Positions 9,463-19,103 of a stretch of DNA of 64,000 bases are shown here, piece after piece. Each line of letters opens with the position of its first letter. Positions within the stretch are counted from its first letter, which is position 1. Source of the DNA: an uncultured Tateyamaria sp. (GTDB lineage: Bacteria > Pseudomonadota > Alphaproteobacteria > Rhodobacterales > Rhodobacteraceae); the NCBI RefSeq assembly GCF_947503705.1, contig NZ_CANNES010000001.1, positions 620,001 to 684,000 on the forward strand, given 5' to 3'. The notes under the pieces were generated by a model. The model searched no databases, was not told where the DNA came from, and saw only the letters and a list, made by a program, of their open reading frames with translations. Made by a program: the position numbers and the translations under genes.

Positions 9463-10218
9463 ATGACCGTCACCGAATTGCGTCCCAACATGGACCACTG
9501 GCAGGAACGCGTAGACCTTGCCGCCGCCTTCCGCTGGACCGTGCGCCTGAATATGCACGAGGCGGTGGCCAACCACTTTTCCCTCGCCATCAACGACGAC
9601 GGCACCAAGTTCCTGATGAACCCCAACCAGATGCATTTTTCCCGGATCATGGCGTCGGACCTGATTGTGGTGGATGCCAATGACCCGGCCAGCATGGAAG
9701 GACCTGATGCGCCTGATCCGACGGCCTGGGGGCTGCACGGCGGTATGCACCGGCACTGCGCGCATGCCCGCTGTGCCATGCACGTCCACTCGCCTTATGC
9801 CACGGCTTTGGCGGCGCTGGCTGACAGTCGTTTGCCGCCCGTGGATCAAAACGGGTGCATGTTCTTTGATCGGGTCGTGGTGGATGACGCCTATGGCGGA
9901 TTGGCGTTCGAGGAAGAGGGCGAGCGCTGTGCCAAGCTGTTTGATGACCCTCGTAAAAAGGTGATGGTGATGGGCAATCACGGGATCATGGTATTGGGCG
10001 ACACGGTGGCCCAGACCTTTAACCGCATGTTCTATTTCGAACGGGCCTGTCAGACGTATTTGCTGGCCTTGCAAACCGGCAAACCCCTGCGGGTGATCCC
10101 TGATGATGTGGCGGCCAAGACAGCGCAAGAGATCGAGGATTATCCCGAACAGGACGAACGGCATCTGGCCGAGTTGAAGGCGATTCTGGACGAGGAAGGG
10201 TCGAACTATGCCAGCTGA
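9463..10218 (+). CDS. Class II aldolase/adducin family protein
   Basis: A 251-residue protein of the zinc-dependent class II aldolase/adducin fold (fuculose-phosphate aldolase relatives). The M-H-V-H-S-P-Y segment at about residues 106-112 supplies two of the zinc-binding His, and a later G-N-H-G-I-M-V-L-G motif supplies the third. Its stop overlaps the start of the sterol desaturase-like gene by 11 nt, so the two proteins are co-expressed and may act in one pathway. Actual substrate not determinable. Confidence 0.82.
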   Translation: MTVTELRPNMDHWQERVDLAAAFRWTVRLNMHEAVANHFSLAINDDGTKFLMNPNQMHFSRIMASDLIVVDANDPASMEGPDAPDPTAWGLHGGMHRHCAHARCAMHVHSPYATALAALADSRLPPVDQNGCMFFDRVVVDDAYGGLAFEEEGERCAKLFDDPRKKVMVMGNHGIMVLGDTVAQTFNRMFYFERACQTYLLALQTGKPLRVIPDDVAAKTAQEIEDYPEQDERHLAELKAILDEEGSNYAS

Positions 10219-11212
10219 TGGGGCGCTGGATGGGGCTGAAGCCAAAGAGGCTGCCCGCTGGAACCATCGCCCACCGACACCAATTGCGCAGAACCCACTG
10301 TTTCAATGGCCGCTACGCCCCATGGCGATCTTTCGATGGTACGCCGCCTTCTGGTTCGAAATCTCGACCACAACGCTCTGTCTGGTGCTGGCACTTGGCG
10401 CCTATTTCATCATTCTGCCCGCGTTAGAGACGATGCAGACCTTCCAACCCGGTTGGATGATCCGGGTCTGGATGGCCAATCTGGTGCCGCAATGCCTGAT
10501 CGCAGGCGGGCTGCACTACTGGCTGATCACGCGCAAAGGGCAGGGGGACACATCCAAATTCGACCCCCGCGACCAGAACCGCAAGAACGGGTCGTTCACC
10601 TTTAACAACCAGGTTCTGGACAACATGTTCTGGCACATTGTCAGCGGGATCACGTTGTGGAGCCTGGCGCAAATCGGTGTTTTCTGGATGATGGCCAACG
10701 GCTATGCGCCCAGCATGTTCTTTCCCGACAACCCGGTCTGGTTCGTGGCCGCCTTTGTGCTTATCCCGATCTGGAGCAGCTTTCACTTCTATTGGGTGCA
10801 TCGTGCGCTACATTGGCCGCCGCTTTATAAACTGGCGCATGCCCTGCACCACCGGAACGTCAATGTAGGCCCCTGGTCGGGGATCGCGATGCACCCGGTG
10901 GAACACTTGCTGTTCTACACGAACTTTGCGATTCACCTCGTGGTGCCCAGCCACCCGATCCACGTGATGTTTCACGGCTATGTGCAATCGACGCATCCCG
11001 TTTTTTCGCATTCAGGATTCGAAGACCTGATGGTCAAGGACAACCCGCAGCTGAGCATGGGGGTCTTCTTTCACCAGCTGCATCACCGGTATTTTGAGTG
11101 CAATTACGGCACGGTGGAGATGCCTTGGGACCGTTGGTTCGGCAGCTATCACGACGGTACGGGCCGGGCGACAGAAGAGGCACGGGCCCGCAAAAAGCAG
11201 ATGTATACCTGA
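10208..11212 (+). CDS. Sterol desaturase/fatty acid hydroxylase family protein
   Basis: A 334-residue integral membrane di-iron protein. Several hydrophobic helices surround the His clusters H-R-A-L-H (near residue 198), H-A-L-H-H (near 213), H-P-V-E-H and H-Q-L-H-H, the eight-His pattern of the fatty-acid-hydroxylase superfamily. It probably hydroxylates or desaturates a membrane lipid using O2. ATG 10208 lies inside the end of the aldolase gene, giving a tight two-gene unit. Confidence 0.86.
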   Translation: MPADGALDGAEAKEAARWNHRPPTPIAQNPLFQWPLRPMAIFRWYAAFWFEISTTTLCLVLALGAYFIILPALETMQTFQPGWMIRVWMANLVPQCLIAGGLHYWLITRKGQGDTSKFDPRDQNRKNGSFTFNNQVLDNMFWHIVSGITLWSLAQIGVFWMMANGYAPSMFFPDNPVWFVAAFVLIPIWSSFHFYWVHRALHWPPLYKLAHALHHRNVNVGPWSGIAMHPVEHLLFYTNFAIHLVVPSHPIHVMFHGYVQSTHPVFSHSGFEDLMVKDNPQLSMGVFFHQLHHRYFECNYGTVEMPWDRWFGSYHDGTGRATEEARARKKQMYT

Positions 11213-11268
11213 TGAACGCAACAGGGCCGCACCCCCATAAGGCAAACCTCTTGGTGCGCCTTGCGCCT

Positions 11269-11901
11269 CTACTTTTCAGCCTTGCGAAAGGCCAAGAGTA
11301 GAGCGGTGTCACGGGCGTGTTCGCCCGGTGCGTCGTTGGCATAGACAGGCACTTCGGTGGTGGTCAAATCACTGATATGCGGCTCTAACATGGCGATTTT
11401 CGCGGCAAACCCTGCCGCCTGGAAATGCGCTGCATTGACCGACAACACGATCCAGCCGTGTGGCTGCACGACGTGCATCACCGCATCAATACCATCCGGG
11501 CCCACGTGCCCATGGGTGAAGGTGCCGGAACTCACCACGCCTTGATAGGTGTCTTCGGCCGCGTCCAGGCCAAGCAGAACGTCGCCGGTGAACACGGCCC
11601 GGTAACAACCTTTGGCTTCCGCAACGGCCAACATCTCTTTGGAAATGTCGGTGCCATCCACCGGTTCAACCCCACGTGCGCGCAGGCACACGCCGCACAG
11701 CCCCGTGCCTGCCCCTACATCCAAGACAGGCCCAAACCCGCCCATATTCACAAAGTGCCGTGCCACCTGTTCATGCAGGATATAGCCGTTCTGTTCGGCA
11801 AAATCGCTGTCATAGGTCTTGGCCCATTGCGCATAAAGCCTGCGAGAGTCGTCGGGTGTTTGCAGCGCGTAGGCGCTTTCGAGGTCGGGTTTTTCGGTCA
11901 T
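11269..11901 (-). CDS. Class I SAM-dependent methyltransferase
   Basis: A 210-residue cytosolic methyltransferase. Motif I (L-D-V-G-A-G-T-G-L-C-G) near residue 57 binds S-adenosylmethionine, and an acidic D-G-T-D-I-S follows at the end of the next strand. I start at ATG 11901 (MTEKPDLESA); a much longer in-frame opening to 12639 is antisense to the epimerase gene and not credible. The start is divergent from that epimerase with 75 bp between. Target unknown. Confidence 0.82.
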   Translation of the reverse strand: MTEKPDLESAYALQTPDDSRRLYAQWAKTYDSDFAEQNGYILHEQVARHFVNMGGFGPVLDVGAGTGLCGVCLRARGVEPVDGTDISKEMLAVAEAKGCYRAVFTGDVLLGLDAAEDTYQGVVSSGTFTHGHVGPDGIDAVMHVVQPHGWIVLSVNAAHFQAAGFAAKIAMLEPHISDLTTTEVPVYANDAPGEHARDTALLLAFRKAEK

Positions 11902-11976
11902 GGCCGCATTAGGCGGTGACGTGCCAAGATTGGCAAGGGGCTTGCCCTGCGCCGCAGTTGGGGCCACGTATTGCGC

Positions 11977-12837
11977 ATGACACAGACACTTCTTTCCTTC
12001 GGCCACGGCTATTCTGCCCAAGGGTTGGCCCGCCTGCTTTTGCCCCAGGGTTGGCGCATCATCGGGACAACACGCAGCGCGGAAAAGGCCGCCAAGCTGG
12101 CCGAACAGGGTGTTGAGCCGCTGATCTTTCCCGGGGACGGAGATGTAACCGGTGCCTTGGTGCAGGCAAGCCATGTCCTGGTTTCTGCCGGTCCCACGGC
12201 TGAGGGTGATCCGGTGCTGAACGCCTATGCAGATCAGATCGCGCGCCATGCCAAGCGACTCGAATGGGTGGGTTACCTTTCGACCACCGGCGTTTACGGC
12301 GATCATCAGGGCGGTTGGGTGGACGAGGATACACCGCTTGTCCCCTCGACCCGCCGGGGTCAGTGGCGCAAGGAAGCGGAAGCCGCATGGGCCGCCATCC
12401 CGGATCTGCCGCTGCATATCTTCAGGCTTGCGGGCATCTATGGCCCCGGGCGGGGCCCCTTTGCCAAGGTGCGTGCCGGCACCGCCCGGCGGATCATCAA
12501 AGAGGGCCAGGTGTTTTCGCGCACGCATGTTGACGACATCGCACAGATCGTCGCGGCCTCCATCGCTCGGCCCAACCCGGGTGCGGCCTATAACGTCTGC
12601 GATGACGATCCGGCGCCACCGGAGGATGTAATCGCCCATGCCGCTGAGCTATTGGGCCTGCCGGTCCCTCCAGCCGTTCCGTTCGAGACGGCAGAGATGA
12701 CACCCATGGCCCGCAGCTTTTATGCCGAAAGCAAACGGGTAAGGAATGACCGGATCAAGGATGAATTGGGTATCAAGCTGATCTATCCCGATTACCGCGC
12801 GGGCCTTGCGGCCCTTTTGGCAGATGACACCGCCTGA
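11977..12837 (+). CDS. NAD-dependent epimerase/dehydratase-like SDR protein (YeeZ type)
   Basis: A 286-residue extended short-chain dehydrogenase-like protein. The N-terminal S-F-G-H-G-Y-S-A loop is the dinucleotide-binding turn, T-T-R-S follows strand 2, and a R-L-A-G-I-Y-G-P-G-R motif lies near residue 155, all as in YeeZ-type proteins. ATG 11977 is preferred over TTG 11971. The gene overlaps the following ExoD-like gene by 14 nt. Substrate unknown; nucleotide-sugar work is typical of the fold but not shown. Confidence 0.8.
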   Translation: MTQTLLSFGHGYSAQGLARLLLPQGWRIIGTTRSAEKAAKLAEQGVEPLIFPGDGDVTGALVQASHVLVSAGPTAEGDPVLNAYADQIARHAKRLEWVGYLSTTGVYGDHQGGWVDEDTPLVPSTRRGQWRKEAEAAWAAIPDLPLHIFRLAGIYGPGRGPFAKVRAGTARRIIKEGQVFSRTHVDDIAQIVAASIARPNPGAAYNVCDDDPAPPEDVIAHAAELLGLPVPPAVPFETAEMTPMARSFYAESKRVRNDRIKDELGIKLIYPDYRAGLAALLADDTA

Positions 12838-13417
12838 CCGCGGCACGCTCACTGCGCTCCTTGATCGGCTTGAGGGCGCGGCGACGGGCGACGAGGTGTC
12901 AGTTCAGGATATATTGAACAAAATCGGTGACAGGTCGATCATGCCCATCGTGTTGGCCATCGCTCTTGTGTTGGTCTCGCCCCTGTCGGGTATCCCGGGC
13001 CTGCCAACGATCTCGGCTATCATCATTCTGCTGGTCATGGGCCAGGCGCTCGCGCGGCGGCAGCATTTGTGGCTGCCAGCGTTTCTGCGCGACCGGCGGT
13101 TGCGGTCAGACCGGATGATTAAATCCATTGCCCATATGCGCCGCCCGGCCCACTGGATTGATCGTCATTCGCACCCACGCCTGCGGATATTGACCTCCGG
13201 TCCTTTGCGGCTTGTGACGCTGTTGGCCTGCACTGTGGTCCCGATGATCTGGCCGTTTCTGGAGCTGTTGCCCTTTGTCACCTCCATCGGGGCAGGGGCT
13301 GTCGCCTTGATGTCCTTTGGTCTTTTGACCCGCGATGGGCTCTATGTGTTGTGGGGCTATGTCGTTGTGGGAGCCATGGTGGCGGCCATTCTGTGGCTGC
13401 TTCAGGCCGGGGCCTGA
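12824..13417 (+). CDS. ExoD-family exopolysaccharide synthesis membrane protein
   Basis: A 197-residue inner-membrane protein related to rhizobial ExoD, which affects exopolysaccharide production and alkaline tolerance. An N-terminal cytosolic segment precedes four hydrophobic helices, with the family-like P-L-S-G-I-P-G-L-P motif near residue 55. ATG 12824 lies 14 nt inside the epimerase gene; the TTG at 12806 is a weaker alternative. Its end overlaps the convergent Pr6Pr gene by 16 nt. Confidence 0.8.
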   Translation: MTPPDRGTLTALLDRLEGAATGDEVSVQDILNKIGDRSIMPIVLAIALVLVSPLSGIPGLPTISAIIILLVMGQALARRQHLWLPAFLRDRRLRSDRMIKSIAHMRRPAHWIDRHSHPRLRILTSGPLRLVTLLACTVVPMIWPFLELLPFVTSIGAGAVALMSFGLLTRDGLYVLWGYVVVGAMVAAILWLLQAGA

Positions 13418-14061
13418 GACCGCATCATCCGGTAAAGCACTGCACCGACAAGCCCAAAGACGACCAACAGAGCCATTGCCGTACCGCCATTTGCGGCATA
13501 GAAAACCGCGCGCTCAGGCAGTTCCATGTTGTTGAGAAAGGGGTACGGTAACCCGCTGGTCACCTCGCCCTGTGGCCTGTTGTTGAACCGCTGCACAAAC
13601 AGCTCGGCCCAAGCCACATAGGCGGCAATGATCGCCAAGAGCGGCAGGATCGCCCGCCAGACCCGCCGAAAGACCCGGCCGATGAACAGTGCGTCGATGA
13701 TTTGCAACGCAGGTCCAAGGGCGTGCAGGTAGTATTCCTGGTGCCAGATGATCGGCCCGCCGTTGTTCACCAAGGCCGGGTCAGTGAAATAAAGCTGCCA
13801 ATACAGATAGACGACCATCACGTTCAGAACGGCTGCGCAAGTGGCCGTTACTTCGTGGCGTCGCGTGATCCGATGTTCACTGAGCGCGAGCATCCGGCTG
13901 GCAGAATAAAACGACAGGAACAGCGCCCAGATGGTGAGGTATCGAAAAGGGCCGCCGGGCCCGCTCCACGATCCATAGACCAGTTGGTAGAGGCAATAGC
14001 CCGCCGCGAGCAGAAAAACGGCCCAGCGGTAGAGGATGACATAGCGGTTATGAATATCCAT
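13402..14061 (-). CDS. Pr6Pr family (FAR-17a/AIG1-like) membrane protein
   Basis: A 219-residue membrane protein with six hydrophobic helices and a family-like H-Q-E-Y-Y-L-H-A-L-G-P segment near the middle. Function unknown in bacteria; distant eukaryotic relatives hydrolyse unusual fatty-acid esters, but I would not transfer that role. ATG 14061 chosen; the upstream in-frame opening to 14097 adds a charged leader. It is the last gene of the petP-to-dxs operon, 39 nt after dxs. Confidence 0.75.
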   Translation of the reverse strand: MDIHNRYVILYRWAVFLLAAGYCLYQLVYGSWSGPGGPFRYLTIWALFLSFYSASRMLALSEHRITRRHEVTATCAAVLNVMVVYLYWQLYFTDPALVNNGGPIIWHQEYYLHALGPALQIIDALFIGRVFRRVWRAILPLLAIIAAYVAWAELFVQRFNNRPQGEVTSGLPYPFLNNMELPERAVFYAANGGTAMALLVVFGLVGAVLYRMMRSQAPA

Positions 14062-14100
14062 GTAAGCCACGTTGGCGGACGTTTTTGGTCGGCGCAAGCT

Positions 14101-16029
14101 CTAGGCCCGCGCCTCGCCGATTGACGTCACGCCAAGGATGCTAAGCACCTTGGCCTCGATATGTTCGGCGTTCATGCCAGCGACGGCATACATGTCGCCC
14201 GGGCTGGCCTGGTCGATGAAGATGTCGGGCAGCACCATGGAACGATACTTGAGGCCGTGGTCGAACACGCCTTCCTCCGCCAAGAGTTGCGAAACGTGAC
14301 TGCCGAAACCACCAACAGCGCCTTCTTCGATGGTGATCAGCGCATCGTGGTTGGCCGCCAGATCAAGGATCAGATCGCGGTCGAGAGGCTTGGCAAAGCG
14401 CGCATCAGCGATGGTGGGCGTAATTCCCTTGGCGACCAGGTTTTCGGCGGCCTTTTCGACCTCTGACAGCCGCGTGCCAAAGCTAAGCAGCGCAACGCCC
14501 TTGCCCTCGCGGATCATCCGCCCCTTGCCGATTTCAAGCGGGATGCCGCGTTCGGGCATATCCACGCCGGTTCCTTCCCCACGGGGAAAGCGGAAGGCGA
14601 TGGGGCCGTCATCGTGGGCGGCCGCGGTGGCGACCATATGCGCCAGTTCTGCCTCGTCCGCCGCAGCCATCACGGTAAAGCCCGGCAGGTTGGTGAGATA
14701 GGCCACGTCGAAGGCCCCCGCATGTGTGGCCCCATCGGCCCCCACAAGCCCCGCCCGGTCGATGGCAAAGCGCACGGGCAACCGTTGGATCGCCACATCG
14801 TGCACAACCTGATCATAGCCGCGCTGCAGAAAGGTTGAGTACATCGTGCAGAACGGCTTCATCCCGCCCGCAGCCAAGGCCGCCGAGAATGTCACACCAT
14901 GCTGTTCGGCGATACCAACGTCAAAGCAGCGACTGGGATAGCGTTCGGCAAAGAGGTTCAAACCCGTGCCATCGGGCATCGCGGCTGTGACGGCGCAAAT
15001 CTTGTCATCGTCTTGTGCCTGCTTGATCAGATGTTCAGCAAACACGCGTGTATAGCTCGGTGCATTTGAGGGTGCTTTTTTCTGCTCGCCTGTCACCACG
15101 TCGAACTTGGCGGTCGCGTGCCCCTTGTCCCGAGCGGTTTCAGCGGGTGCGTAGCCCTTGCCCTTTTTCGTCAACACATGGATCAGGATCGGGCCGGTGG
15201 CACGGTCCTTGACGGTGCGCAACACTGGCAAGAGTTGCGACATGTCATGCCCGTCGATGGGGCCGAGATAGCTGAACCCCAACTCCTCAAACAAAGTCCC
15301 GCCAACGGCCATGCCTTTGAGCATTTCCTTGGCCCGTTTTGCCCCTTCGCGGAAGGGTTCGGGCAACAGGCTAACGGCCCCTTTGGCCGCCGCTTTGAAA
15401 TCCTGAAACGGGTTTTGGGCATAGAGCCGCGACAGGTATGACGACATCGCGCCCACGGGCGGGGCAATCGACATCTCGTTGTCGTTGAGGATCACGATCA
15501 GACGCTTGCCCAAATGGCCCGCGTTATTGAGTGCCTCGTAGGCCATCCCGGCACTCATCGAGCCGTCGCCGATCACGGCAATGGCGTCTCCGAGCCCTTC
15601 GGGCACCACTCCGCCCAGATCACGCGCCACGGCAAAGCCCAAGGCGGCACTGATCGAGGTCGAAGAATGCGCCGCCCCAAATGGATCATAGGGAGATTCG
15701 CTGCGTTTAGTGAAACCGCTCAAACCGTCCTTCATCCGCAAGGTGCGGATGCGGTCGCGCCGTTCGGTCAGGATCTTGTGGGGGTAGCATTGATGGCCGA
15801 CGTCCCAGATGATCTTGTCCCGGGGCGTGTCAAACACGGCGTGCAGCGCCACGGTCAATTCGACCACGCCCAGACCTGCACCCAAATGCCCACCGGTGAC
15901 GGACACGGCGGATACGGTTTCGGCCCGCACCTCATCCGCGATCTGGCGCAACTGGCCATCCGAAAACCGTTTGAGGTCAGCAGGGCGTTGAACAGTGTCC
16001 AGAAGCGGGGTGTTGGGGCGGTCAGACAT
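14101..16029 (-). CDS. dxs: 1-deoxy-D-xylulose-5-phosphate synthase
   Basis: A 642-residue thiamine-diphosphate enzyme condensing pyruvate and glyceraldehyde 3-phosphate, the first step of the MEP isoprenoid pathway. The TPP motif [12 protein letters not shown] appears near residue 153, G-H-Q-C-Y-P-H-K near 78, and the transketolase Pyr domain contains [10 protein letters not shown]. Length is normal for Dxs. It lies 10 nt after ispA, coupling precursor synthesis with prenyl elongation; it also depends on the thiamine imported by thiBPQ elsewhere in the window. Confidence 0.96.
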   Translation of the reverse strand: MSDRPNTPLLDTVQRPADLKRFSDGQLRQIADEVRAETVSAVSVTGGHLGAGLGVVELTVALHAVFDTPRDKIIWDVGHQCYPHKILTERRDRIRTLRMKDGLSGFTKRSESPYDPFGAAHSSTSISAALGFAVARDLGGVVPEGLGDAIAVIGDGSMSAGMAYEALNNAGHLGKRLIVILNDNEMSIAPPVGAMSSYLSRLYAQNPFQDFKAAAKGAVSLLPEPFREGAKRAKEMLKGMAVGGTLFEELGFSYLGPIDGHDMSQLLPVLRTVKDRATGPILIHVLTKKGKGYAPAETARDKGHATAKFDVVTGEQKKAPSNAPSYTRVFAEHLIKQAQDDDKICAVTAAMPDGTGLNLFAERYPSRCFDVGIAEQHGVTFSAALAAGGMKPFCTMYSTFLQRGYDQVVHDVAIQRLPVRFAIDRAGLVGADGATHAGAFDVAYLTNLPGFTVMAAADEAELAHMVATAAAHDDGPIAFRFPRGEGTGVDMPERGIPLEIGKGRMIREGKGVALLSFGTRLSEVEKAAENLVAKGITPTIADARFAKPLDRDLILDLAANHDALITIEEGAVGGFGSHVSQLLAEEGVFDHGLKYRSMVLPDIFIDQASPGDMYAVAGMNAEHIEAKVLSILGVTSIGEARA

Positions 16030-16039
16030 CAGGCGTCTT

Positions 16040-16906
16040 TCATTTCTTGCGGGTCACGACAAAGCGGGCGGCGTCCCGCAATACGTCTGCCTCCGCTTGG
16101 TACACATCTAGCGCGTCACAGGCCTGCGTCACCAGATCATCAGCGCGGCGTTTCGCCTCGTCCAACCCCAGCAGGGACACGAAAGTGGCCTTGCCGGCGT
16201 CCGCATCCTTGCCCGTTGCCTTGCCCACTGTGGCGGCGTCGCCGGTCACGTCCAGCACATCGTCGGCAATCTGAAAGGCGAGGCCTAGGGCGCGGGAATA
16301 GGTCTGGAGCGGTCCAAGGTCCGCCTGCGCCATGCGCGCGCCCGCAGTGGCGGACCATTCGATCAGTGCGCCAGTCTTGCCCCGTTGCAGAGCGGTGATT
16401 TCATCAAGGGCCAGGGGCCGGTCAGCGGATTCGGCAGCGATGTCGAGAGCTTGGCCCAACACCATACCCTCGGCACCTGACGCTTTGGCCAGAGACAGTG
16501 CCAGATCGGCGCGCACATCGCCCGAGCCTGCCTCGGGCCGCGCAATCATTTCAAACGCCAGCGTTTGCAGCGCGTCGCCGGCGAGCACAGCGGTCGCCTC
16601 ATCCCATTTCACATGCACGGTTGGTGCGCCCCGGCGCAGGTCATCGTCGTCCATGCAAGGCAGATCGTCATGGACCAGGGAATAGGCATGTAGTGCCTCA
16701 ATCCCCGTTGCGGGCCAGATGGCCGCCCCGGCAGACACCCCATGCAAGCGCGCACTTTCCAAGACTAAAAACCCACGCAGCCGTTTGCCCCCGTTCGTGG
16801 CATGCGCCATCGCCTCGACCACAGGTACATCGGGCAACGCCCCCAATACGGCATCAAACTGCGCCTGAACGGCGGTCGCGGCCTCGATCAGTCTTTGGTC
16901 GAACAC
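16040..16906 (-). CDS. ispA: Polyprenyl (farnesyl/geranyl) diphosphate synthase
   Basis: A 288-residue trans-prenyltransferase adding isopentenyl diphosphate to allylic diphosphates. The first Asp-rich motif ([10 protein letters not shown]) is near residue 84 and the second (Q-I-A-D-D-V-L-D) near residue 217; both bind Mg-diphosphate. Size and position between xseB and dxs match IspA of Proteobacteria, making FPP for quinones, undecaprenol and carotenoids. Product chain length cannot be fixed from motifs alone. Confidence 0.93.
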   Translation of the reverse strand: MFDQRLIEAATAVQAQFDAVLGALPDVPVVEAMAHATNGGKRLRGFLVLESARLHGVSAGAAIWPATGIEALHAYSLVHDDLPCMDDDDLRRGAPTVHVKWDEATAVLAGDALQTLAFEMIARPEAGSGDVRADLALSLAKASGAEGMVLGQALDIAAESADRPLALDEITALQRGKTGALIEWSATAGARMAQADLGPLQTYSRALGLAFQIADDVLDVTGDAATVGKATGKDADAGKATFVSLLGLDEAKRRADDLVTQACDALDVYQAEADVLRDAARFVVTRKK

Positions 16907-16907
16907 G

Positions 16908-17150
16908 TTACTGGTCGCTGACAGGTTTCAGACCGGTGGGATTGCCGTCGGCGTCCAGCGTGATCGCGGCTACCTTTTCCTCGGCCTCTTTCAGCTTGGC
17001 CTCGCAACGTGCCTTGAGTGCGGCCCCTCGTTCATAGAGGGTGATCGAGGCGTCCAGCGCCACGTCGCCCCGTTCCAACTGGCCCAGAACCTGTTCCAGT
17101 TCGGCCATCGCTTCTTCAAAGCTCATCTCGTCTACGGGGCGGTCGGTCAT
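16908..17150 (-). CDS. xseB: Exodeoxyribonuclease VII small subunit
   Basis: An 80-residue helical protein with the family pattern M-S-F-E-E-A-M-A-E-L-E and L-E-x-G-D-V-A-L-D near the middle. With XseA it forms the single-strand-specific exonuclease VII. Its ATG directly follows the deacetylase stop codon without a gap, and ispA begins 1 nt after its own end, a dense arrangement known from many Proteobacteria for xseB-ispA-dxs. Confidence 0.93.
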   Translation of the reverse strand: MTDRPVDEMSFEEAMAELEQVLGQLERGDVALDASITLYERGAALKARCEAKLKEAEEKVAAITLDADGNPTGLKPVSDQ

Positions 17151-18086
17151 TCATGCGGCCTTTATCAGCGATTGGACATGGGCGCGGGCACAGGCAGCCA
17201 GCGCATCCAGATCATAGCCACCTTCCAGCACTGATACCACCCGGCCCTTGCACAGGGTTTGTGCAGCGTTCGTGAGCATATCGGTAAGTTGCGTATAGGT
17301 GTCCACGGACCAATTGAGCTGGGCCAGTGGGTCGTCCTGATGGGCATCGAACCCGGCAGAGATCAGGATCAACTCGGGCTGATGCGCATGCAGCGCGGGC
17401 AAAACCTTGGCCTCATATTCCGCGATGGCATGGGCGCCGTCGGTGCCGGGGGCCAGCGGCAGGTTCAGCACGGTCTGGTGCGGGCCGCGATCCGAGGCGA
17501 GGCCCGTGCCTGGCCAAAGCGGCATCTGCTGCGAAGTGACGACCAGCGCCCGAGGATCGTCCTGCAAAAGAGCCTGCGTGCCATTGCCGTGATGCACGTC
17601 GAAGTCGACGACGGCGACACGCGAAAGGCCCCGCACCTCCAGCGCATGTTTGGCGGCGATGGCGACATTGCCAAAGATGCAGAACCCCATAGGCAGGGAT
17701 TGTTCCGCATGGTGGCCGGGCGGGCGCATGGCGACAAAGGCGTTCTGTGCTTCGTCGTCCAGCACCATGTCCACGGCTTTGACCGCGCCCCCGGCGGCGC
17801 GCCAGATGGCGTTGTAAGAGGTCGGAGAGAGGAAGGTTTCAGCGTCTGTCTCGCGGTCGAGGCCCGAGAAACCGTCCGTCGGCACCTTTGAGCGTGCGAA
17901 GTCGATGTAGGCTTGCGGGTGGCAGAGCGCGATAGAGGCATCATCGGCCAGCGGCGGATCGACGCGGAGCAGATTAAGGTCGGCCAACGCCCGCTGAATG
18001 TAGTCGAGCCGTGCCACCTGTTCCGGCATGCCGGAGGGCGTGACGTGCAACAGGCCGTCGGAATGAGTGAGAAGTGCTGTTGTCAT
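17151..18086 (-). CDS. Histone deacetylase-family (acetoin/acetylpolyamine-type) amidohydrolase
   Basis: A 311-residue zinc hydrolase of the arginase/deacetylase fold. Motifs are clear: R-P-P-G-H-H-A-E (catalytic His pair), D-F-D-V-H-H-G-N-G-T (zinc Asp and His) and S-A-G-F-D-A-H (zinc Asp). Bacterial members deacetylate polyamines, lysines or other N-acetyl groups. ATG 18086 (MTTALLTHSD) is used; an upstream in-frame opening to 18158 enters the next gene. It is joined head to tail with xseB. Confidence 0.88.
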   Translation of the reverse strand: MTTALLTHSDGLLHVTPSGMPEQVARLDYIQRALADLNLLRVDPPLADDASIALCHPQAYIDFARSKVPTDGFSGLDRETDAETFLSPTSYNAIWRAAGGAVKAVDMVLDDEAQNAFVAMRPPGHHAEQSLPMGFCIFGNVAIAAKHALEVRGLSRVAVVDFDVHHGNGTQALLQDDPRALVVTSQQMPLWPGTGLASDRGPHQTVLNLPLAPGTDGAHAIAEYEAKVLPALHAHQPELILISAGFDAHQDDPLAQLNWSVDTYTQLTDMLTNAAQTLCKGRVVSVLEGGYDLDALAACARAHVQSLIKAA

Positions 18087-18087
18087 G

Positions 18088-18402
18088 TCAGTTCCTCGAC
18101 TGCCAGAGTACCCGCGCAGCAAAAAACCAAAGTGAGCCAACCGTCCCGCGTTGCACACGCTTAATCAGCCGGACGACCTCGTCATCTGCGAGGACATGGA
18201 CCGGGAACAGTGTTGGGTCCGTGCAAGCATTTTGAAGCGTTCCCAATTCGCCGCCATTTCGACCGCCAAAATACAGGTCGTTCAATTTGCCATTGGGGTC
18301 ATGGGCGATCATTTTCTTGAGTTCTTGGGGATGATTTTTGCGCATGTGCTTGCGCAATCGCCTCAGTGCCCAAAGGTTGATAGCAACGGTTTGATGGTCC
18401 AT
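18088..18402 (-). CDS. Unknown protein in the petPR operon
   Basis: A 104-residue ORF that I do not recognise. Its ATG overlaps the petR stop in a TGATG junction, and it ends 1 nt before the deacetylase start, so its operon position argues that it is translated. It has a basic N-terminal helix (W-A-L-R-R-L-R-K-H-M-R-K-N), a L-Y-F-G-G-R-N-G-G segment and an amphipathic C-terminal region, with no signal peptide and no obvious membrane span. An in-frame TTG one codon upstream (18405) is possible. Confidence 0.6.
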   Translation of the reverse strand: MDHQTVAINLWALRRLRKHMRKNHPQELKKMIAHDPNGKLNDLYFGGRNGGELGTLQNACTDPTLFPVHVLADDEVVRLIKRVQRGTVGSLWFFAARVLWQSRN

Positions 18403-19103
18403 CAATCGGGCGCCAACATGTACCCGGCTCCACGCACCGTTTGCAGGTAGCGGGGCTGTTTTGGATTGCTCTCGATCTTGCGGCGCAGGCGGGTGATCTG
18501 CACGTCCACAGCGCGTTCCTGGGCCTGACCACGGTCGCGGCCCAGATCCTCGACCAATTGGGCGCGGCTGATAGCTTCGCCGGGCTTGGCGGAGAAAAGC
18601 TTCATCAACTGCATTTCCGTGGCGGTAAGCCTGACAAGATCAGAGCCTTGCCACATCTCGCCCCGTTCCATGTCATAGCGGATCGGGCCCAGGGTCAGAA
18701 TTTTTGGCGTCGCCTGATCTGCGGCCACGTCGGGCACCCGGCGCAGGATCGCGTTAATGCGCAACAACAGTTCTTTGGGTTCGAAAGGTTTTGACAGGTA
18801 ATCGTCGGCACCCGCCTCCAGCCCTTCGATCCGGTTGTCGGTCTCGCCTTTGGCGGTCAGCAGCAAGATGGGGGTCGTGTGGGTTTCACGCAGGGACCGG
18901 CACAGGCTGATGCCATCCTCGCCGGGCATCATGACGTCCATGACGATCAAGTCAAAGTCGAGGCCCCCGAGGATGCGTCGCGCATGGGCGGCGTCGCGCC
19001 CTGCGGTCACCAGAAACCCGTGCCGCATCAGGAACTTCTGCAGCAACGTACGGATGCGTTCGTCATCATCGACGATCAGCAAATGTGCATCAAAATCGCT
19101 CAT
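18402..19103 (-). CDS. petR: OmpR/PhoB-type response regulator, PetR-like
   Basis: A 233-residue two-component regulator. The receiver domain covers residues 1-120 with acidic D12-D14, phospho-acceptor Asp56 (I-V-M-D-V-M-M-P) and Lys85 (L-L-T-A-K-G-E); a winged-helix DNA-binding domain covers about 135-230. Its start overlaps the stop of the MarR gene. The MarR-response regulator pair matches petP-petR of Rhodobacter capsulatus, where petR is needed for expression of the cytochrome bc1 genes. No histidine kinase gene is adjacent. Confidence 0.88.
   Translation of the reverse strand: MSDFDAHLLIVDDDERIRTLLQKFLMRHGFLVTAGRDAAHARRILGGLDFDLIVMDVMMPGEDGISLCRSLRETHTTPILLLTAKGETDNRIEGLEAGADDYLSKPFEPKELLLRINAILRRVPDVAADQATPKILTLGPIRYDMERGEMWQGSDLVRLTATEMQLMKLFSAKPGEAISRAQLVEDLGRDRGQAQERAVDVQITRLRRKIESNPKQPRYLQTVRGAGYMLAPD

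Noticed and set aside
9280-10245. 321-codon frame antisense to the class II aldolase
   Set aside because: Overlaps a clearly supported gene; no motifs.
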